Below the pieces are notes generated by a model. That model did no database searches. It had not been told where the DNA came from and was given only the letters and a program-made list of their open reading frames with translations. Below, in pieces: positions 44,277 through 55,660 of a stretch of 64,000 nucleotides of DNA; position 1 is the first letter of the stretch, and every line of letters starts with the position of its first letter. Source of the DNA: Budorcas taxicolor (taxonomy: Eukaryota; Chordata; Mammalia; Artiodactyla; Bovidae). The position numbers were made by a program, and so were the translations under genes. The stretch covers positions 68,278,832 to 68,342,831 of the forward strand of contig NC_068924.1 in assembly GCF_023091745.1 (NCBI RefSeq), in the 5' to 3' direction.

Positions 44277-44462
44277 CTTCCCTGGTAGCTCAGCTGGTGA
44301 AAAATCTCCCTGCGATTCAGGAGAACCCAGTTTGATTCCTGGATCAGGAAGTTCTAGCTAGACTATCCACTCAAGTATTCTTGAGCTTCCCTCGTGGGTC
44401 AGGCAGTAAAGAATCTGCCTGCAGTGTGGGAGACCTGGGTTTGATCCCTGGGTTGGGACACA
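44277..44462 (+). mobile_element. Dimer-headed Bov-tA SINE, 3'-truncated
   Basis: A first head (GGGCTTCCCTGGTAGCTCAG) runs to CCACTCAAGTATTCTT and is joined to a second head GAGCTTCCCTCGTGGGTC. The joint is at the same place as in the copies at 29.5 and 57.4 kb. The BovB half of the second unit is missing. Confidence 0.85.
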
Positions 44463-45634
44463 GAAAGTCTTTTGTGCCCAGGAGCCCCACAGGATCCTGC
44501 TTAGCTTCACTATCAGTGGAATGAATCATCTTTTTGTAATAGGAAGGGGATATTATTCAGTTTATATCTCATGCCCCTTTAATACCTAATTAAAAATGGC
44601 TAGGTTGATGAGTTTATATTTTACTAAATACATATGGACAAGACTACAAGAAGGATTTCTTAAAACACAGTGGGGTTATGATCTGAGAAGACAACACTTT
44701 TGGCATCAACTATAAAGCCAATCATAAATTCTGACTGTAAGAGTATAATTCCTGCTGATTCAGAAAGGCTTAGAATATCCTCAAGCTCCTCTTTGTCATT
44801 GTTATTTCAGTTGTATTTTATACAATGGTTTCAATGATATATTCTTTGCTGTTGGGTGAGACATATTAAAAATGTATTTCTAGAGATAAAGTGTTTTGTT
44901 TGTTATTCATTATATTTCTTTGTACAATATTGTCACATGATCTAGTTTTCCTAATGAAACCTATCAGATTTTTATTTTTACCTGAAGTCTTGCTTTCAGA
45001 CTAGTAAGGTATTAAAAAATTTCAATAGTCTCATTGTGCAGATGATGGAACTGAGAGAATTATCTAATAACATAGTCATAGCTGGTAAGAGAAAAGCACA
45101 GCATTTTATCTCTGCTTTACTGCTCATTTAGTTTCATACTTGGGCCAATTTAGTGTCAGTAAACCTGTTCTACACATTAGAGGAAGAGAAGCTTTGGATT
45201 CTTGGTAGATTAGCATACATAATTTTCAAAATAAAACTAAATATAGAACAAACAACTTTGCAATTTTATGCAACTTAATGTGCTAGTTACATTTATTGTT
45301 AAGATAGGTGCAAAGTAATGTGACCCAGGACATACATAAAATTGTGGTCTTTGTAGCTTAGTACCTAGAGTAATAGTGAATTCTTTCAAGGTTTTACCAT
45401 GACCTTCAGTTAAATATCTACATTCCAGGTGTTCAGGAAGAATTTATTTAGAGTGTAAAATTGGATTTGAAATTTCCTTTAGTCAAACATATTCACAGAT
45501 TTGGCATTTCTACATGTTACATGAAAAAAGAGGGGAACAAAGAAGGAAGAAAAGATCATGCTACTTAATGTGATCAAGGTAAGGGAACAGTAGGGTAGGA
45601 AGAAGAAGCAAAGATGACACCTGAGGAGTTAACT
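44463..45634. other. Mostly unrecognised, with a MIR-like segment
   Basis: About 1.17 kb. GTGCAGATGATGGAACTGAG and CATAGTCATAGCTGGTAAGA (about 45035-45095) look like an antisense MIR. Elsewhere nothing is identifiable. Confidence 0.5.
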
Positions 45635-45645
45635 ACATTGACTAT

Positions 45646-45848
45646 TCTGTGCTGTGCCTAGTCTCTCAGTCGTGTCTGACTCTTTGCGATCCCATGGACT
45701 GTAACCCACCAGGCTCCTCCATCCATGGGAACTCTCCAGGCATGAATACTGGAGTGGATTGCCATGCCCTCCTCCAGGGCATCTTCCCAACCCAGGGATC
45801 GAACTCAGGTCTCCTGCATTGCAGGTGGATTCTTTACCATCTGAGCCC
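45646..45848 (-). mobile_element. Bov-tA SINE, antisense
   Basis: Flanking ACATTGACTAT (45635-45645) and ACATGGACTAT (45849-45859) agree at 10 of 11 bases. The body is well preserved (CCAGGGATCGAACTCAGG). Confidence 0.93.
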
Positions 45849-46059
45849 ACATGGACTATAGAGACCAGCACAATTATAAGGCAAAAACAAGTGATCTGCA
45901 AAAGTTTTCTCCATGTTCAAGTTGTATAAGTTGCAACAAGACAGTTGGAATATTGAAAGTTCCAGATTGAGCAAGTCTCCATTCAAGGCCAAATTCACAC
46001 AGATATGTACACATTAAAACGTGGGAGGTAGGTAGGATAAGGTTTGGTGTAAGTGATTG

Positions 46060-46600
46060 AAGGAGTAACTGTTCTTGTGCCCAATGCACAGTGAAATCAA
46101 ACAAACTGAAAGTCAGAGTTTGGAGCAGAGAAAAATTTTTTGCAGGGCTATGCAAGGGAAATAGGTGGCTCAAGCCCTAGAAAGCTCCGAACTCCCCTAA
46201 GTCTTTTGGCAAAGTATTTTTAAAGGGCAAGTTGGGGTGGGATTCCATGGTCCGTGATCAGCTCACACACAAGTCTCCATTGGCTGGTGGTGAGGTAGTG
46301 GAGCAGTGTCTCAGGGATTAAAGTTATCAGTCTTTAAGCTCTTGGAGGCCTGGGGCTGTGTGTACTCCCTATTATCAATTAGTTCCTCCATTTTGGGGGA
46401 TGGGTCACATCTCCAAAACAAATCAGGAAATTTTTGCATGAAATACTGTTATCTAGTTACTTTGAAGAGGAGCTAAAACAGAGGATATGAGAAAAAGCCT
46501 TTCCCAGGAAGTCCCTTTGGGGTTTGCTTGGTTACTGAACCAAGTGGCAAGTCAGAGGCATCCACAGATTACTAGGCCAAGACTAAAACCAAACTTGGGG
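46060..46600 (-). mobile_element. Probable solitary retroviral LTR, antisense
   Basis: On the minus strand a TATA-like CCCTTTAAAAATACTTTGCC (about 46230) precedes TTGCATAGCCCTGCAAAAAA, where the polyadenylation signal would be expected, and a U5-like CTCCAAACTCTGACTTTC. The arrangement is that of a ruminant ERV LTR without any internal genes. Exact ends were not fixed. Confidence 0.6.
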
Positions 46601-46705
46601 AATTCTGTAGATGCAATGATTAATTTTATGTGTCCACTTGACTGGATTAAGGGAAACCCAGATAGCTAGTAAACCTTACTTCAGAGCATATATTCTCTTT
46701 CTCTC

Positions 46706-46722
46706 GCTGGTTGTTAATAATT

Positions 46723-46753
<31 letters not shown>

Positions 46754-47017
46754 TTACTGTGCTGGGTCTTCCTGGCTGTGCTTGATCTTTTCTCTAGCTG
46801 CAGTGAGATGGGGTTACTCTCTATTTGCAGTGTACGGGCTTCCCATGGCCATGGTTTCTCTTGCCGTGGAGCCCAGGTTCTAGGCACAGGCTTCAGTAGT
46901 TGTGGTACACGGGCTTATTTCCTCTGCGGTTTGTCGGATTTTCTGGGATCAATGATCGAGTCCGTGTCTCTGGCATTGGCAAGCGGATTCTTTACCACTG
47001 AGCCACCAGGGAAATCA
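46706..47017 (-). mobile_element. CHR-1-like SINE, antisense, with (ATTT)n tail
   Basis: A perfect 11-bp duplication CTCTTTCTCTC (46695-46705 and 47018-47028) flanks it. The tail has grown into an ATTT repeat (46721-46756). Confidence 0.92.
46721..46756. repeat. (ATTT)n microsatellite
   Basis: About nine four-base units in the SINE tail, likely variable in length. Confidence 0.93.
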
Positions 47018-47280
47018 CTCTTTCTCTCTTCTTAAGTTGGGCTATCCAATGTTATTCTTCCCCCAGACATTAAAGCTCCTGGTTCTCCTGGTTCAAACTC
47101 AGACTGAATTATACCACCAGCTTTCCTAGTTCTTCAAGTTATAAGTGGCATATCATGGTATATATCAGCCTCCATAACTGCATGGGCCAATTCTTATAAT
47201 AAATCTTCTTCTGTATATTTATACATACATCTTATTAGTTCTGTTGCCATGGAGAACAATGACTAACAGGGTCCTAGAGA

Positions 47281-48384
47281 GAAGACGTTCTGAAAGCATT
47301 TTGGCTCACAAAGGACCTTTTAAAGAAGTAAAATGACTTCTTTGTCTCAGTCATTTAAATCACTAGATGCCCCAGGCTGCTCCTGGTAGCAATGATTAAC
47401 AATTATAGATTATAAAATTATCTAGAGATCTGAGACTAGCCTGGTTAGTTCTGAGTAGGTTTGATCTATAACACCACTGTGACTATGATGCACCATTTTA
47501 GAATAACTACAGTTTTTATTTTTTGATTCAGGAAGGTAGTGTTGTCATAAATATATATTTTTAAATGGATGACAATTTCTTAAGAGATGTTTTCTACTTG
47601 GAATATACATTCTTAGCTTCTGAAACCTTAAGAACAAATGCTGCTCTTCTTTTGCCCAACCCATCAAGTTTCAAATTAGTCTGAAAAGGCTCTCTTTCAT
47701 GCTGTTTCTTCTAAATGTCTCTTTAGAATTTGACTTTCTTGTTAAAATAGAAATGGTAAGAATACACTAAAACAGACTTGCTGTGGCATAGCCAACATAC
47801 ACACCCTCTGTGATTTTCCCAATCTGAGTTCAAAAAGATCTCTGGTTCCCTCCACCCTCCCAGCTTACTCGGAATGTTCACTTTCATCTTGTTTATTCAT
47901 GCTCAGCCTGGATATTAGAATGAAATTCACACTGACTTAAAGGATTCCTGATGAGTGGTAAATGCAAAATTAAGTTTCTTAAAATTTCAAGATTTATATC
48001 AAAGAAAAGAAGAATTAAAGAAGAAAAAAGTAAAGTCCCTAAGTGAGTTCTTCCTTTATATCTATCTAAATGGTATATGTTAATATACCTTCAAAAACAT
48101 CATAGATATAAAAATGTATAGCTTATAAGCTATATGAATAAGCAAGTAACATTTCTAATTTTCTTATTTGTAAAACAGTGAAGATATTAACTCACTTCAA
48201 GGGTGATTATAAATGAAAAAAATATGTTGTGTTGTCAAAAATGCAATGCATGCCATTATTATCATAACTGATGTAAAGCTGCATCTGGATTGGTCATCAA
48301 ACAAAAGGTCACCAAATGCTAGATGGATGGCATAGAGATGATCACAGTAATTACTCAGATTTGGATGTTGGAAAAATATAATTC
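47281..48384. other. No recognised element
   Basis: About 1.1 kb with no assignable repeat or coding frame. Confidence 0.5.
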
Positions 48385-48490
48385 ATAGGGCCTACCCTAG
48401 ACCTGCTGAATCAAAATTTCTGCAGATGAATTTGAATTTATTTTAAAGTTCCTCTGGTAATTTTGATAACTGGCCAAACTTGAATTTTAC
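48385..48490 (+). mobile_element. MER5-like hAT relic
   Basis: GGGCCTACCCTAGACCTGCT, GAATCAAAATTTCTGCAGAT and AGTTCCTCTGGTAATTTTGA match the MER5 order. It is diverged. Confidence 0.6.
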
Positions 48491-48599
48491 TGAATAAACA
48501 CATGTTAAAAACTGCTATCATTAATACCAGTTTTAACACTCATTTTTCTGTGTGATTATGGTTTGCTTAGCAGTTTAGTGCATGTGATATATGATACAT

Positions 48600-48780
48600 T
48601 CTTGTAACCACCATAGAAAAGGAGAGCCATGGGTTAATCTCATTTGACAGATTAGGAAACAGGAATAGAGGTGAAGTAACTCAATGAAGTTGACAGAGTA
48701 GGATGATGGCAAAGTTGGGGTCGAAGCCTAGGTCTTCCTGGAAACAGGTTTCCCTAACTCCAGAACTAATCTTCAGCAGT
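48600..48780 (-). mobile_element. MIR SINE, antisense
   Basis: ATTTGACAGATTAGGAAACA, GAGGTGAAGTAACTCAATGA and GTCGAAGCCTAGGTCTTCC follow the antisense MIR. The L1 that follows landed just beyond it. Confidence 0.75.
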
Positions 48781-49010
48781 ACCCTAGTCTACCCATTGTA
48801 AAACACTACCCAATGAATATAGTAAAGTTGCAGGATATAAAATCAACACACAGAAATCCCTTGCATTTCTATACACTAATAAAGAGAAAGTAGAAAAAGA
48901 AATTAAGGAAACAATTCCATTCACCATTGCAGCGAAAATAATAAAATACTTAGGAATATATCTACCTAAAGAAACTAAAGACCTATATATAGAAAAACTA
49001 TAAAACACTG

Positions 49011-50518
49011 GTGAAAGAAATCAAAGAGGACACTAGTAGATGGAGAAATATACCATGTTCATGGATTGGAAGAATCAATATAGTGAAAATGAGTATATTA
49101 CCCAAAGCAATCTACAGATTCAATGCAATCCCTATCAAGCTACCAGCAGTGTTTTTCACAGAGCTAGAACAAATAATTTCACAATTTGTATAGAAAAAAA
49201 AAAAAAAAAACCTCGAATAGCCAAAAAATCTTGAGAAAGAAAAATGGAACTGGAGGAATCAACCTGCCTGACTTCAGGTTCTACTACAAAGACACAGTCA
49301 TCAAGACAGTATGGTACTGGCACAAAGACAGAAATATAGATCAATGGAACAAAACAGAAAGCCCAGAGATAAATCCACACACATATGGACACCTTATCTT
49401 CTACAAAGGAGGCAAGAATATAAAATGGATTAAAGACAATCTCTTTAACAAGTGGTGCTGGGAAAACTGGTCAACCACTTGTAAAAGAATGAAACTAGAT
49501 CACTTTCTAACACCATACACAAAAATAAACTCAAAATGGATTAAAGATCTAAATGTAAGAGCAGAAAATATAAAACTCCTAGAGGAGAACACAGGCAAAA
49601 CACTCTCTGACATAAATCACAGCAGGATCCTCTATGATCCGCCTCCCAGAATACTGGAAATAAAAGCAAAAATAAATAAATGGGATCTAATTAAAATTAA
49701 AAGCTTCTGCACAACAAAGGAAACCATAAGCAAGGTGAAAAGACAGCCTTCGGAATGGGAGAAAATAATAGCAAGTGAAGCAGCTGACAAACAACTAATC
49801 TCAAAAATATACAAGCAACTCAAAACAACTAATCTCAAAAATATACAAGCAACTTATGCAGCTCAATTCCAGAAAAATAAATGACCCAATCAAAAAATGG
49901 GCCAAAGAACTAAACTGACATTTCTCCAAAGAAGACATACAGATGGCTAACAAATACATGAAAAGATGCTCAACATCACTCATTATCAGAGAAATGCAAA
50001 TCAAAACCACAATGAGGTACTATTTCACACCAGTCAGAATGGCTGTGATCCAAAAGTCTACAAGCAATAAATGCTGGAGAGGGAGTGGGGAAAAGGAAAC
50101 CCTCTTACACTGTTGGTGGGAATGCAAACTAGTACAACCACTATGGAAAACAGTGTGGAGATTCCTTAAAAAATTGCAAATAGAACTGCCTTATGACCCA
50201 GCAATCCCACTGCTGGGCATACACACCAAGGAAACCAGAATTGAAAGAGACACATGTACCCCAATGTTCATCACAGCACTGTTTATAATAGCCAGGACAT
50301 GGAAGCAATCTAGATGTCCATCAGCAGATGAATGGAAAAGAAAGCTGTGGTACATATACACAATGGAGTATTACTCAGCCATTAAAAAGAATACATTTGA
50401 ATCAGTTCTAATGAGGTGGATGAAACTGGAGCCAATTATACAGAGTGAAGTAAGCCAGAAAGAAAAACACCAATACAGTATAGTAACACATATAATATGG
50501 AATTTAGAAAGATGGTAA
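49011..50518 (+). pseudogene. L1 ORF2 C-terminal half, frameshifted
   Basis: ORF2 normally provides L1 endonuclease and reverse transcriptase. Here only sequence beyond the RT core remains. Frames in order are WRNIPCSWIGRINIVKMSIL, then after an A17 run (49194-49210, preceded by TAG) KNGTGGINLPDFRFYYKDTV with KRMKLDHFLTPYTKINSKWI, and finally ANKYMKRCSTSLIIREMQIK to the C-terminus. A 34-bp duplication (49791-49854) causes the second frameshift. Inactive. Confidence 0.92.
49791..49854. repeat. 34-bp tandem duplication inside L1 ORF2
   Basis: A 30-bp block is repeated exactly at 49791-49820 and 49825-49854, with four bases between. The related L1 at 33.0 kb has it once. The 34-bp length shifts the frame by one. 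Confidence 0.94.
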
Positions 50519-50875
50519 CGATAACCCTGTATGCGAGACAGCCAGAGAGACGCAGATGTATAGAACACTCTTTTGGACTCTGTGGGAAAAGGAGAGGGTG
50601 GGATGATTTGGGAGAATGACATTGAAACATGTATAATATCATGTAAGAAATGAATCACCAGTCTAGGTTCGATGCAGGATACAGGATGCTTGGGGCTGGT
50701 GCACTGGGATGACCCAGACAGCTAGTATGGGGTGGGAGGTGGGAGAGGGGTTCAGGATTGGGAACACGTGTACACTCATGGTGGAGTGATGTTGATGTGT
50801 GGCAAAACCAATACAGTATTATAAAGTAAAATAAAGTTTAAAATTTTTTTTTCTTTAAAATAAAACACTACCCAA

Positions 50876-51429
50876 ACACCCCTCTATTTTTGGCCATATG
50901 GTATTCAGTAGCTCCACAGCAACTGAAACCATTTGAGCACATTTTTTTAATTGGGTTTTGAGCAATGGGTAGGAATGTATTCCCAACTGCAAATCCATAT
51001 GAAATTATGAGTAGATTCCCTTAATTCTTCCTTCCGTTCTTTTTATATTGTCAACAAACACATTTGTAGCTTTTAGAACTATCTACACATTTTAGACCTA
51101 ATTAGAAAAATTTTAAAAAATGATAAAATGTTCACCAAACCTTTCCGTCTTTTTTTTTCTTTCTAAACATAAACAAAAGCAAATACCCCTTTTCTTTTAG
51201 AAAGCTACTCATCAACAAAAGAATCTAATGCTTCTAAGCACCATTTCTTCTTCTTCTTCTTTTTTTTTGTTTTGATCTTTATTTGTTGGCTTGTTTCTAG
51301 ACATGAACATGGATCTGTATATGATATAAACTTAGAATTATATGTGAAGGATCAGGTATAGTTACTAATGGGAATTGCTAACTTTGTATTAGTAAGGATG
51401 CTGACCACACCTCTGCAATGAGAGGTCCA
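50876..51429. other. No recognised element
   Basis: AT-rich sequence with a CTT-type tract (about 51248-51262). No coding signal. Confidence 0.5.
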
Positions 51430-51885
51430 AAAACAGAGCATCTTATATAATACACACATTTATTTTATTTTACACGTTCATTCAGGGCTGTTATAGAGGG
51501 TAAAAGAGATTGAGCATCCAGGATTCTTTTATCTTTTGCTCTTGACCTTCCTCCATATGTGATGCACAGATTATGGTTTAAGGGTAGCACTGACTCACAC
51601 TTGCAGTAAAGCCAGTGTGAAAGATAAAAAGAGGAAGAAGAGTGCACCTCTTTCTTGTATTTTCGTGACCCCAAAGTTGCTCACATCTCTTTTCTGCCTA
51701 TGCCATTGCAAAGATCTGAGTCACAAAGCTACATGCAGATGCCTGGGAGACTGCGCAATATGGCTAGATGTGCAGCCATGCACTCAGGTAGGACTCACAT
51801 TACTGTATAAGAGGAAAGTGGACATAGAGGAGAAGACAACTGGCAACCTCTGCCACCATCTTAAAGATCCCACTGTTTAGGAGGT
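51430..51885 (-). mobile_element. Possible LTR-type mammalian relic, antisense
   Basis: The segments ACACATTTATTTTATTTTAC, GGGAGACTGCGCAATATGGC and CAACTGGCAACCTCTGCCAC recall an antisense MaLR/LTR relic. The identification is weak. Confidence 0.35.
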
Positions 51886-52314
51886 ACACATTTATGAGTG
51901 TTTCGAAGAGGTACAGTTCTATTTTTTCCACCTTGGTGCTGTTTCTTGACCTAGTTCACCTAATCCATAATTAGAATTTAATAAAGAAAGCCTATTTAAG
52001 ACAAAACTTAGAACAGACACCTACAGCATCAGTAAACATTTCTTCCTTTTTGACTGTGCCTTCTCTCCAGGTGTTAATGGAGTCCTCATGGATGAGAACT
52101 TTACAATAAGTACTAAGATTTTTTTTTTTTTTAAAGAAAATATTTTCTATTAATGTAGTGCAGTTGCAGTGCCTTCTGTCAAATTAAGCACATCTTCTGC
52201 TACTGAAAGCAGCATAAAATATAGAAAGGACATTTAACATTCAACAAATGTCAGGAAACATTCATCCTACTCTTGACTCTACAGGTGACTAACTGAATGG
52301 CCTTTGGCAAGATA
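51886..52314. other. No recognised element
   Basis: Contains a T-run at about 52121-52132. Otherwise nothing identifiable. Confidence 0.45.
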
Positions 52315-52510
52315 TATTGTGACCTTTAAAGGGTGTGGGCTAAATAATGGTCCTCCAAAGACTTTCAGATCTTAATCCTCAGAACCTGTGAATATGACAA
52401 ACAGGAATTTAATCAGCAGGTGGAATAAAGGCAGCTAATCAGCTGATCTTGAGATAGTGAATTTTACTGTATAACCCTTGTGGCTCCAATATGATCACAA
52501 GGGTATTGTT
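52315..52510 (+). mobile_element. MLT1-like LTR fragment
   Basis: GCTAAATAATGGTCCTCCAA, TCCTCAGAACCTGTGAATAT and CTCCAATATGATCACAAGGG match the start of a sense MLT1-type LTR. Confidence 0.65.
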
Positions 52511-52624
52511 TTAAATTATTATGTTTGTGGTAATTTGTTATATCAATAATAGAAGATGAATATTCAATTACATTTATTTATTTTTTAAAGAATTTTTGAA
52601 AGATTATTTTAAAAGATTTTTTTG

Positions 52625-52736
52625 AGGTGGCCCATTTTTAAAATCTTTTACTGAATTTATTACACTACTGCTTTTGTTTTATGCATTCCTGACTCTGAAG
52701 GTGGAATCTTAACCATTGGACCACCAGGGAAGTCCT
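52625..52736 (-). mobile_element. CHR-type SINE, antisense, internally deleted
   Basis: TACACTACTGCTTTTGTTTT and CCATTGGACCACCAGGGAAG are present, but the antisense tRNA box between them is missing. Confidence 0.75.
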
Positions 52737-52784
52737 ACATTATATTTAGATTCAAGAGTTTTACTACATGATTCAAATCATCTC

Positions 52785-52915
52785 TGGACTGGCACACTAA
52801 ATACACCATCTTAGTTAATCCTTTTGACTCTATGAAGTGGTATTAAAGGAGATCCAGTAAACAAGGAAGCTAAGTAACTTGCTCAAAATCACAAAGAAAT
52901 TGCTTTAGAGTTTAT
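52785..52915 (-). mobile_element. MIR SINE, antisense
   Basis: TTAGTTAATCCTTTTGACTC, AAGGAAGCTAAGTAACTTGC and CAAAATCACAAAG follow the antisense MIR core. Confidence 0.6.
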
Positions 52916-52996
52916 GATCTATTATTTAAGATATTGTCTTTAAGAATCTTAGAGGGGTTCTGATGCATTAATTTTAGGTCGTATTGAATATCACAG

Positions 52997-53215
52997 AATA
53001 GGAATTGACAAACTTTTCTATAAATAGCTACACACAAAAAAATGTTTTAGGCTTTGGAGGTCAAATATTCTCTGTTCATCTTCAGTTCCACCATGGTTTC
53101 ATGAGAGCAGCCACAGACAATATGTCCAACACAACTTAATTTATACAAATTTACAAAAATAAGCAGTGGGTCAAAATTAGCCCATGAATATTGTTTACCA
53201 ACTACTGCTCTAGAA
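52997..53215 (+). mobile_element. Non-autonomous hAT-type DNA transposon relic
   Basis: GAATTGACAAACTTTTCTAT, TTTTAGGCTTTGGAGG, GCAGCCACAGACAATATG and GGTCAAAATTAGCCCATG give the order of a well-known mammal-wide short hAT element (terminal CAAACTTTTTCTG type). No coding content. Confidence 0.68.
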
Positions 53216-53349
53216 TAAAAGAGTTTAAATATAGGAAAATCTTCTATAAAATCATTCTACTGAATGGAGATTATCCACTATGTGTCGGTAAAAACTTAAT
53301 AGAAGGTATAATTAATGAAGAATTAAACTTTATACTACTACTTCTCTAA

Positions 53350-55278
53350 ATAAAATTCCTTATGATAACACCAGGGAAGTGAAAAATAGATTTAAAGAAT
53401 TAGACCTGGTAAACAGAATGGGTGAAGAACTGTGGATGGGGGTTTGTAACATTGTACAAGAGGCAGTGACCAAAATCATCCCAAAGAAATAGAAATGCAA
53501 TGAGATGGCTGGATGGCATCACTGACTCGATGAACGTGAATCTGAGTGAACTCCGGGAGGTGGTGATGGACAGGGAGGCCTGGCGTGCTGTAATTCATCG
53601 CAAAGAGTCAGACACGACTGAGCAACTGAACTGAACTGAACTGAAAGTAGTTGTCTGAGGAACTGAATGCAGTTTCAGAGAATAGCAAGGAGAGATAGGA
53701 AGACCTTTTTAAATGAACGATACAAAGAAACAGAGGAAAACAATAGAATGGGAAAGATAAGATCTCTTCAAGAAAATTGGAGATATCAAGAGAATATTTC
53801 ATGCAAGTATGGGCACAATAAATGACAGAAACTGTAAAGACCTAACAGAAACAGAAGTGCTTAAGAAGCAGTGGCAAGAATACACAGAAGAAGTACTCAA
53901 GAAAGTTCTTAATGACCTGGATAACCACAGTGGTGTGGTAACTCACCTAGAGCCAGACACACTAAGAACGTAAAGTCAAGTGGGCCTTAGGAAGAATCAC
54001 TACCAACAAAGCTAGCGGAGGTGATAGAATTTCAGCTGAGCTATTTCAAGTCCTAAAAGATGATGCTGTTAAAGTGCCACACTCAATATGCCAGCACATT
54101 TAGAAAACTCAGCAGTGACCACTGGACTGGAAAAAAGTCAGTATTCATTTCAATCCCAAAGAAAGGCAATGCCAAAAAATGATCAAACTACTGCACAATT
54201 GCACTCATCTCACCTGCTAGCAAAGTAATGCTCAAAATTCTCCCAGCTAGGCTTCAGCAGTAGGTGAACTGAGAATTCCAGATGTTCAAGCTGGGTTTAG
54301 AACAGATAGAGGAACCAGAGATCAAATTGCCAAATCCATTGGACCATGGAAAAAGCAAAGGAATTCCAGAAAAAAAAATATACTCCTGCTTCATTGACTA
54401 TGGTAAGCCTTTGACTGTGTGAATCACAACAAGCTGGAAAATTCTTAAAGAGATAGAAACACCAGACCACCTTACCTGTGTCCTGAAAAACCTGTATGCA
54501 GGTCAAAAAGCAATAGTTAAAATGGGACATGGAACAACAGACTGATTCAAAATTGGGAAAAGAATATGACAAGACTGTACATTGTCACCCTGCTTATTTA
54601 ACTTTTATGCAGAGTACATCATGAAAAACACCAGGCTGGATGAATCACAAGCTGGAATCAAGATTGCCAGGATAAAAACAACAACCTCATATTTGCAGAT
54701 GATACCACTCTAATGGCAGAAAGTGAAGAGGAATTAAAGAGCCTCTTGAAGAGTGTGAAAGAGGAGAGTGAAAAAGCTGGCTTAAAGCTCAACATTGGAA
54801 AAAACTAAGATCATAGCATCTGGTCCCATCACTTCACGGCAAATAGATGAGGGAAAAGTGATAGATTTTATTTTGGGGAGTTCCAAAATCACTTCAGAAG
54901 AATTGATGTGCTCAAATTGTGGTGCTGGAGAAGATTCTTGAGAGTTCCTTGGATTGCAAGGATATCAAACCAGTCAATCCTAGAGGAAATTAACCCGGAA
55001 TACTCATTGGAAGGACTGATGCTGAAGCTGAAGCTACAATAATTTAGCCACCTTATACAAGGAGTTGACTCATTGGGAAAAACCCTGAGGCTAGGGAAGA
55101 TTGCAGGCAAAAAGAGAAGAGAGAAGTAGAGGATGAGATGGTTAGACAGCATCACTGGATCAATGGGCTTGAATTTGAGCAAACTCTGGGAGATACTGGA
55201 GGACAGGGGAGCCTGGTGTGCCACAGTCCATGGAGTCGCAAAACTTTGGACATGACTTAGGGACTGAACAACAACAAC
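53350..55278 (+). mobile_element. Long decayed BovB LINE
   Basis: The copy begins in the linker (TTCCTTATGATAACACCAGG) and covers nearly the whole RT to the old-type end GGACTGAACAACAACAAC. A short younger BovB lies at 53500-53642. A stretch after the catalytic box (FADD) is deleted near 54897. Many frameshifts leave no readable protein. Confidence 0.92.
53500..53642 (+). mobile_element. Short BovB 3' end nested in BovB
   Basis: GAGATGGCTGGATGGCATCA to the CTGAACTGAACTGAACTGA end gives about 143 bp of a younger BovB subtype. The host resumes with GTTGTCTGAGGA. No clear target duplication. Confidence 0.88.
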
Positions 55279-55289
55279 TAGTTCTTTCC

Positions 55290-55660
55290 AGAAGCTATTT
55301 CCTTCCTGATTTGCTTTCCTATCTCCCTTTCAACTCCCATATTTACACAGCTAACTCCTCTCCTCTCACTTTATCATCTAATCTCATCTTCTCTTATACC
55401 TACTTTGATCAAACCATTTAAAATGACAACTTTTTTTTGCCATTATGGCATGATAGATCCTATTTTCCTTGTTTGACATATTTTCTTCTAGGATATTGCT
55501 TAGCTTTTAATATATAAAATATTTATATGCTTTATCTATAAGCTAGTGCCTGCTTTCTCCTAATAAAAATAACCTTTGCCTGGTTTGTTTGCTGATATGT
55601 CACAAGAACCTAACACAGTACCTGGTACATAGCACACTCTCAATAAGTATTTGTTGATGC
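55290..55660 (+). mobile_element. L2 LINE 3' end
   Basis: The 3' terminus CAGTACCTGGTACATAGCAC and CTCAATAAGTATTTGTTGATG is clear. The upstream part is weak. Confidence 0.7.

Larger units (their letters stand above)
46612..47280 (+). mobile_element. Old LTR-type mammalian repeat, split by CHR SINE
   Basis: ATGATTAATTTTATGTGTCC, CAGATAGCTAGTAAACC, then after the SINE CTCAGACTGAATTATACCAC, GGGCCAATTCTTATAATAAA and GGAGAACAATGACTAAC. This is the same family as the repeat at 32.4-34.0 kb. Confidence 0.65.
48814..50860 (+). mobile_element. Recent L1 (ruminant), 5'-truncated, 2.05 kb
   Basis: A perfect 15-bp duplication TAAAACACTACCCAA (48799-48813 and 50861-50875) flanks it. It holds the second half of ORF2, the 3' UTR (ending CAAAACCAATACAG) and an A/T-rich tail. 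It is the longest and cleanest L1 in the window. Confidence 0.96.

Noticed and set aside
49186..49884. 232-codon open frame as a possible gene
   Set aside because: It is L1 ORF2 inside an insertion with target duplications and a frameshift.
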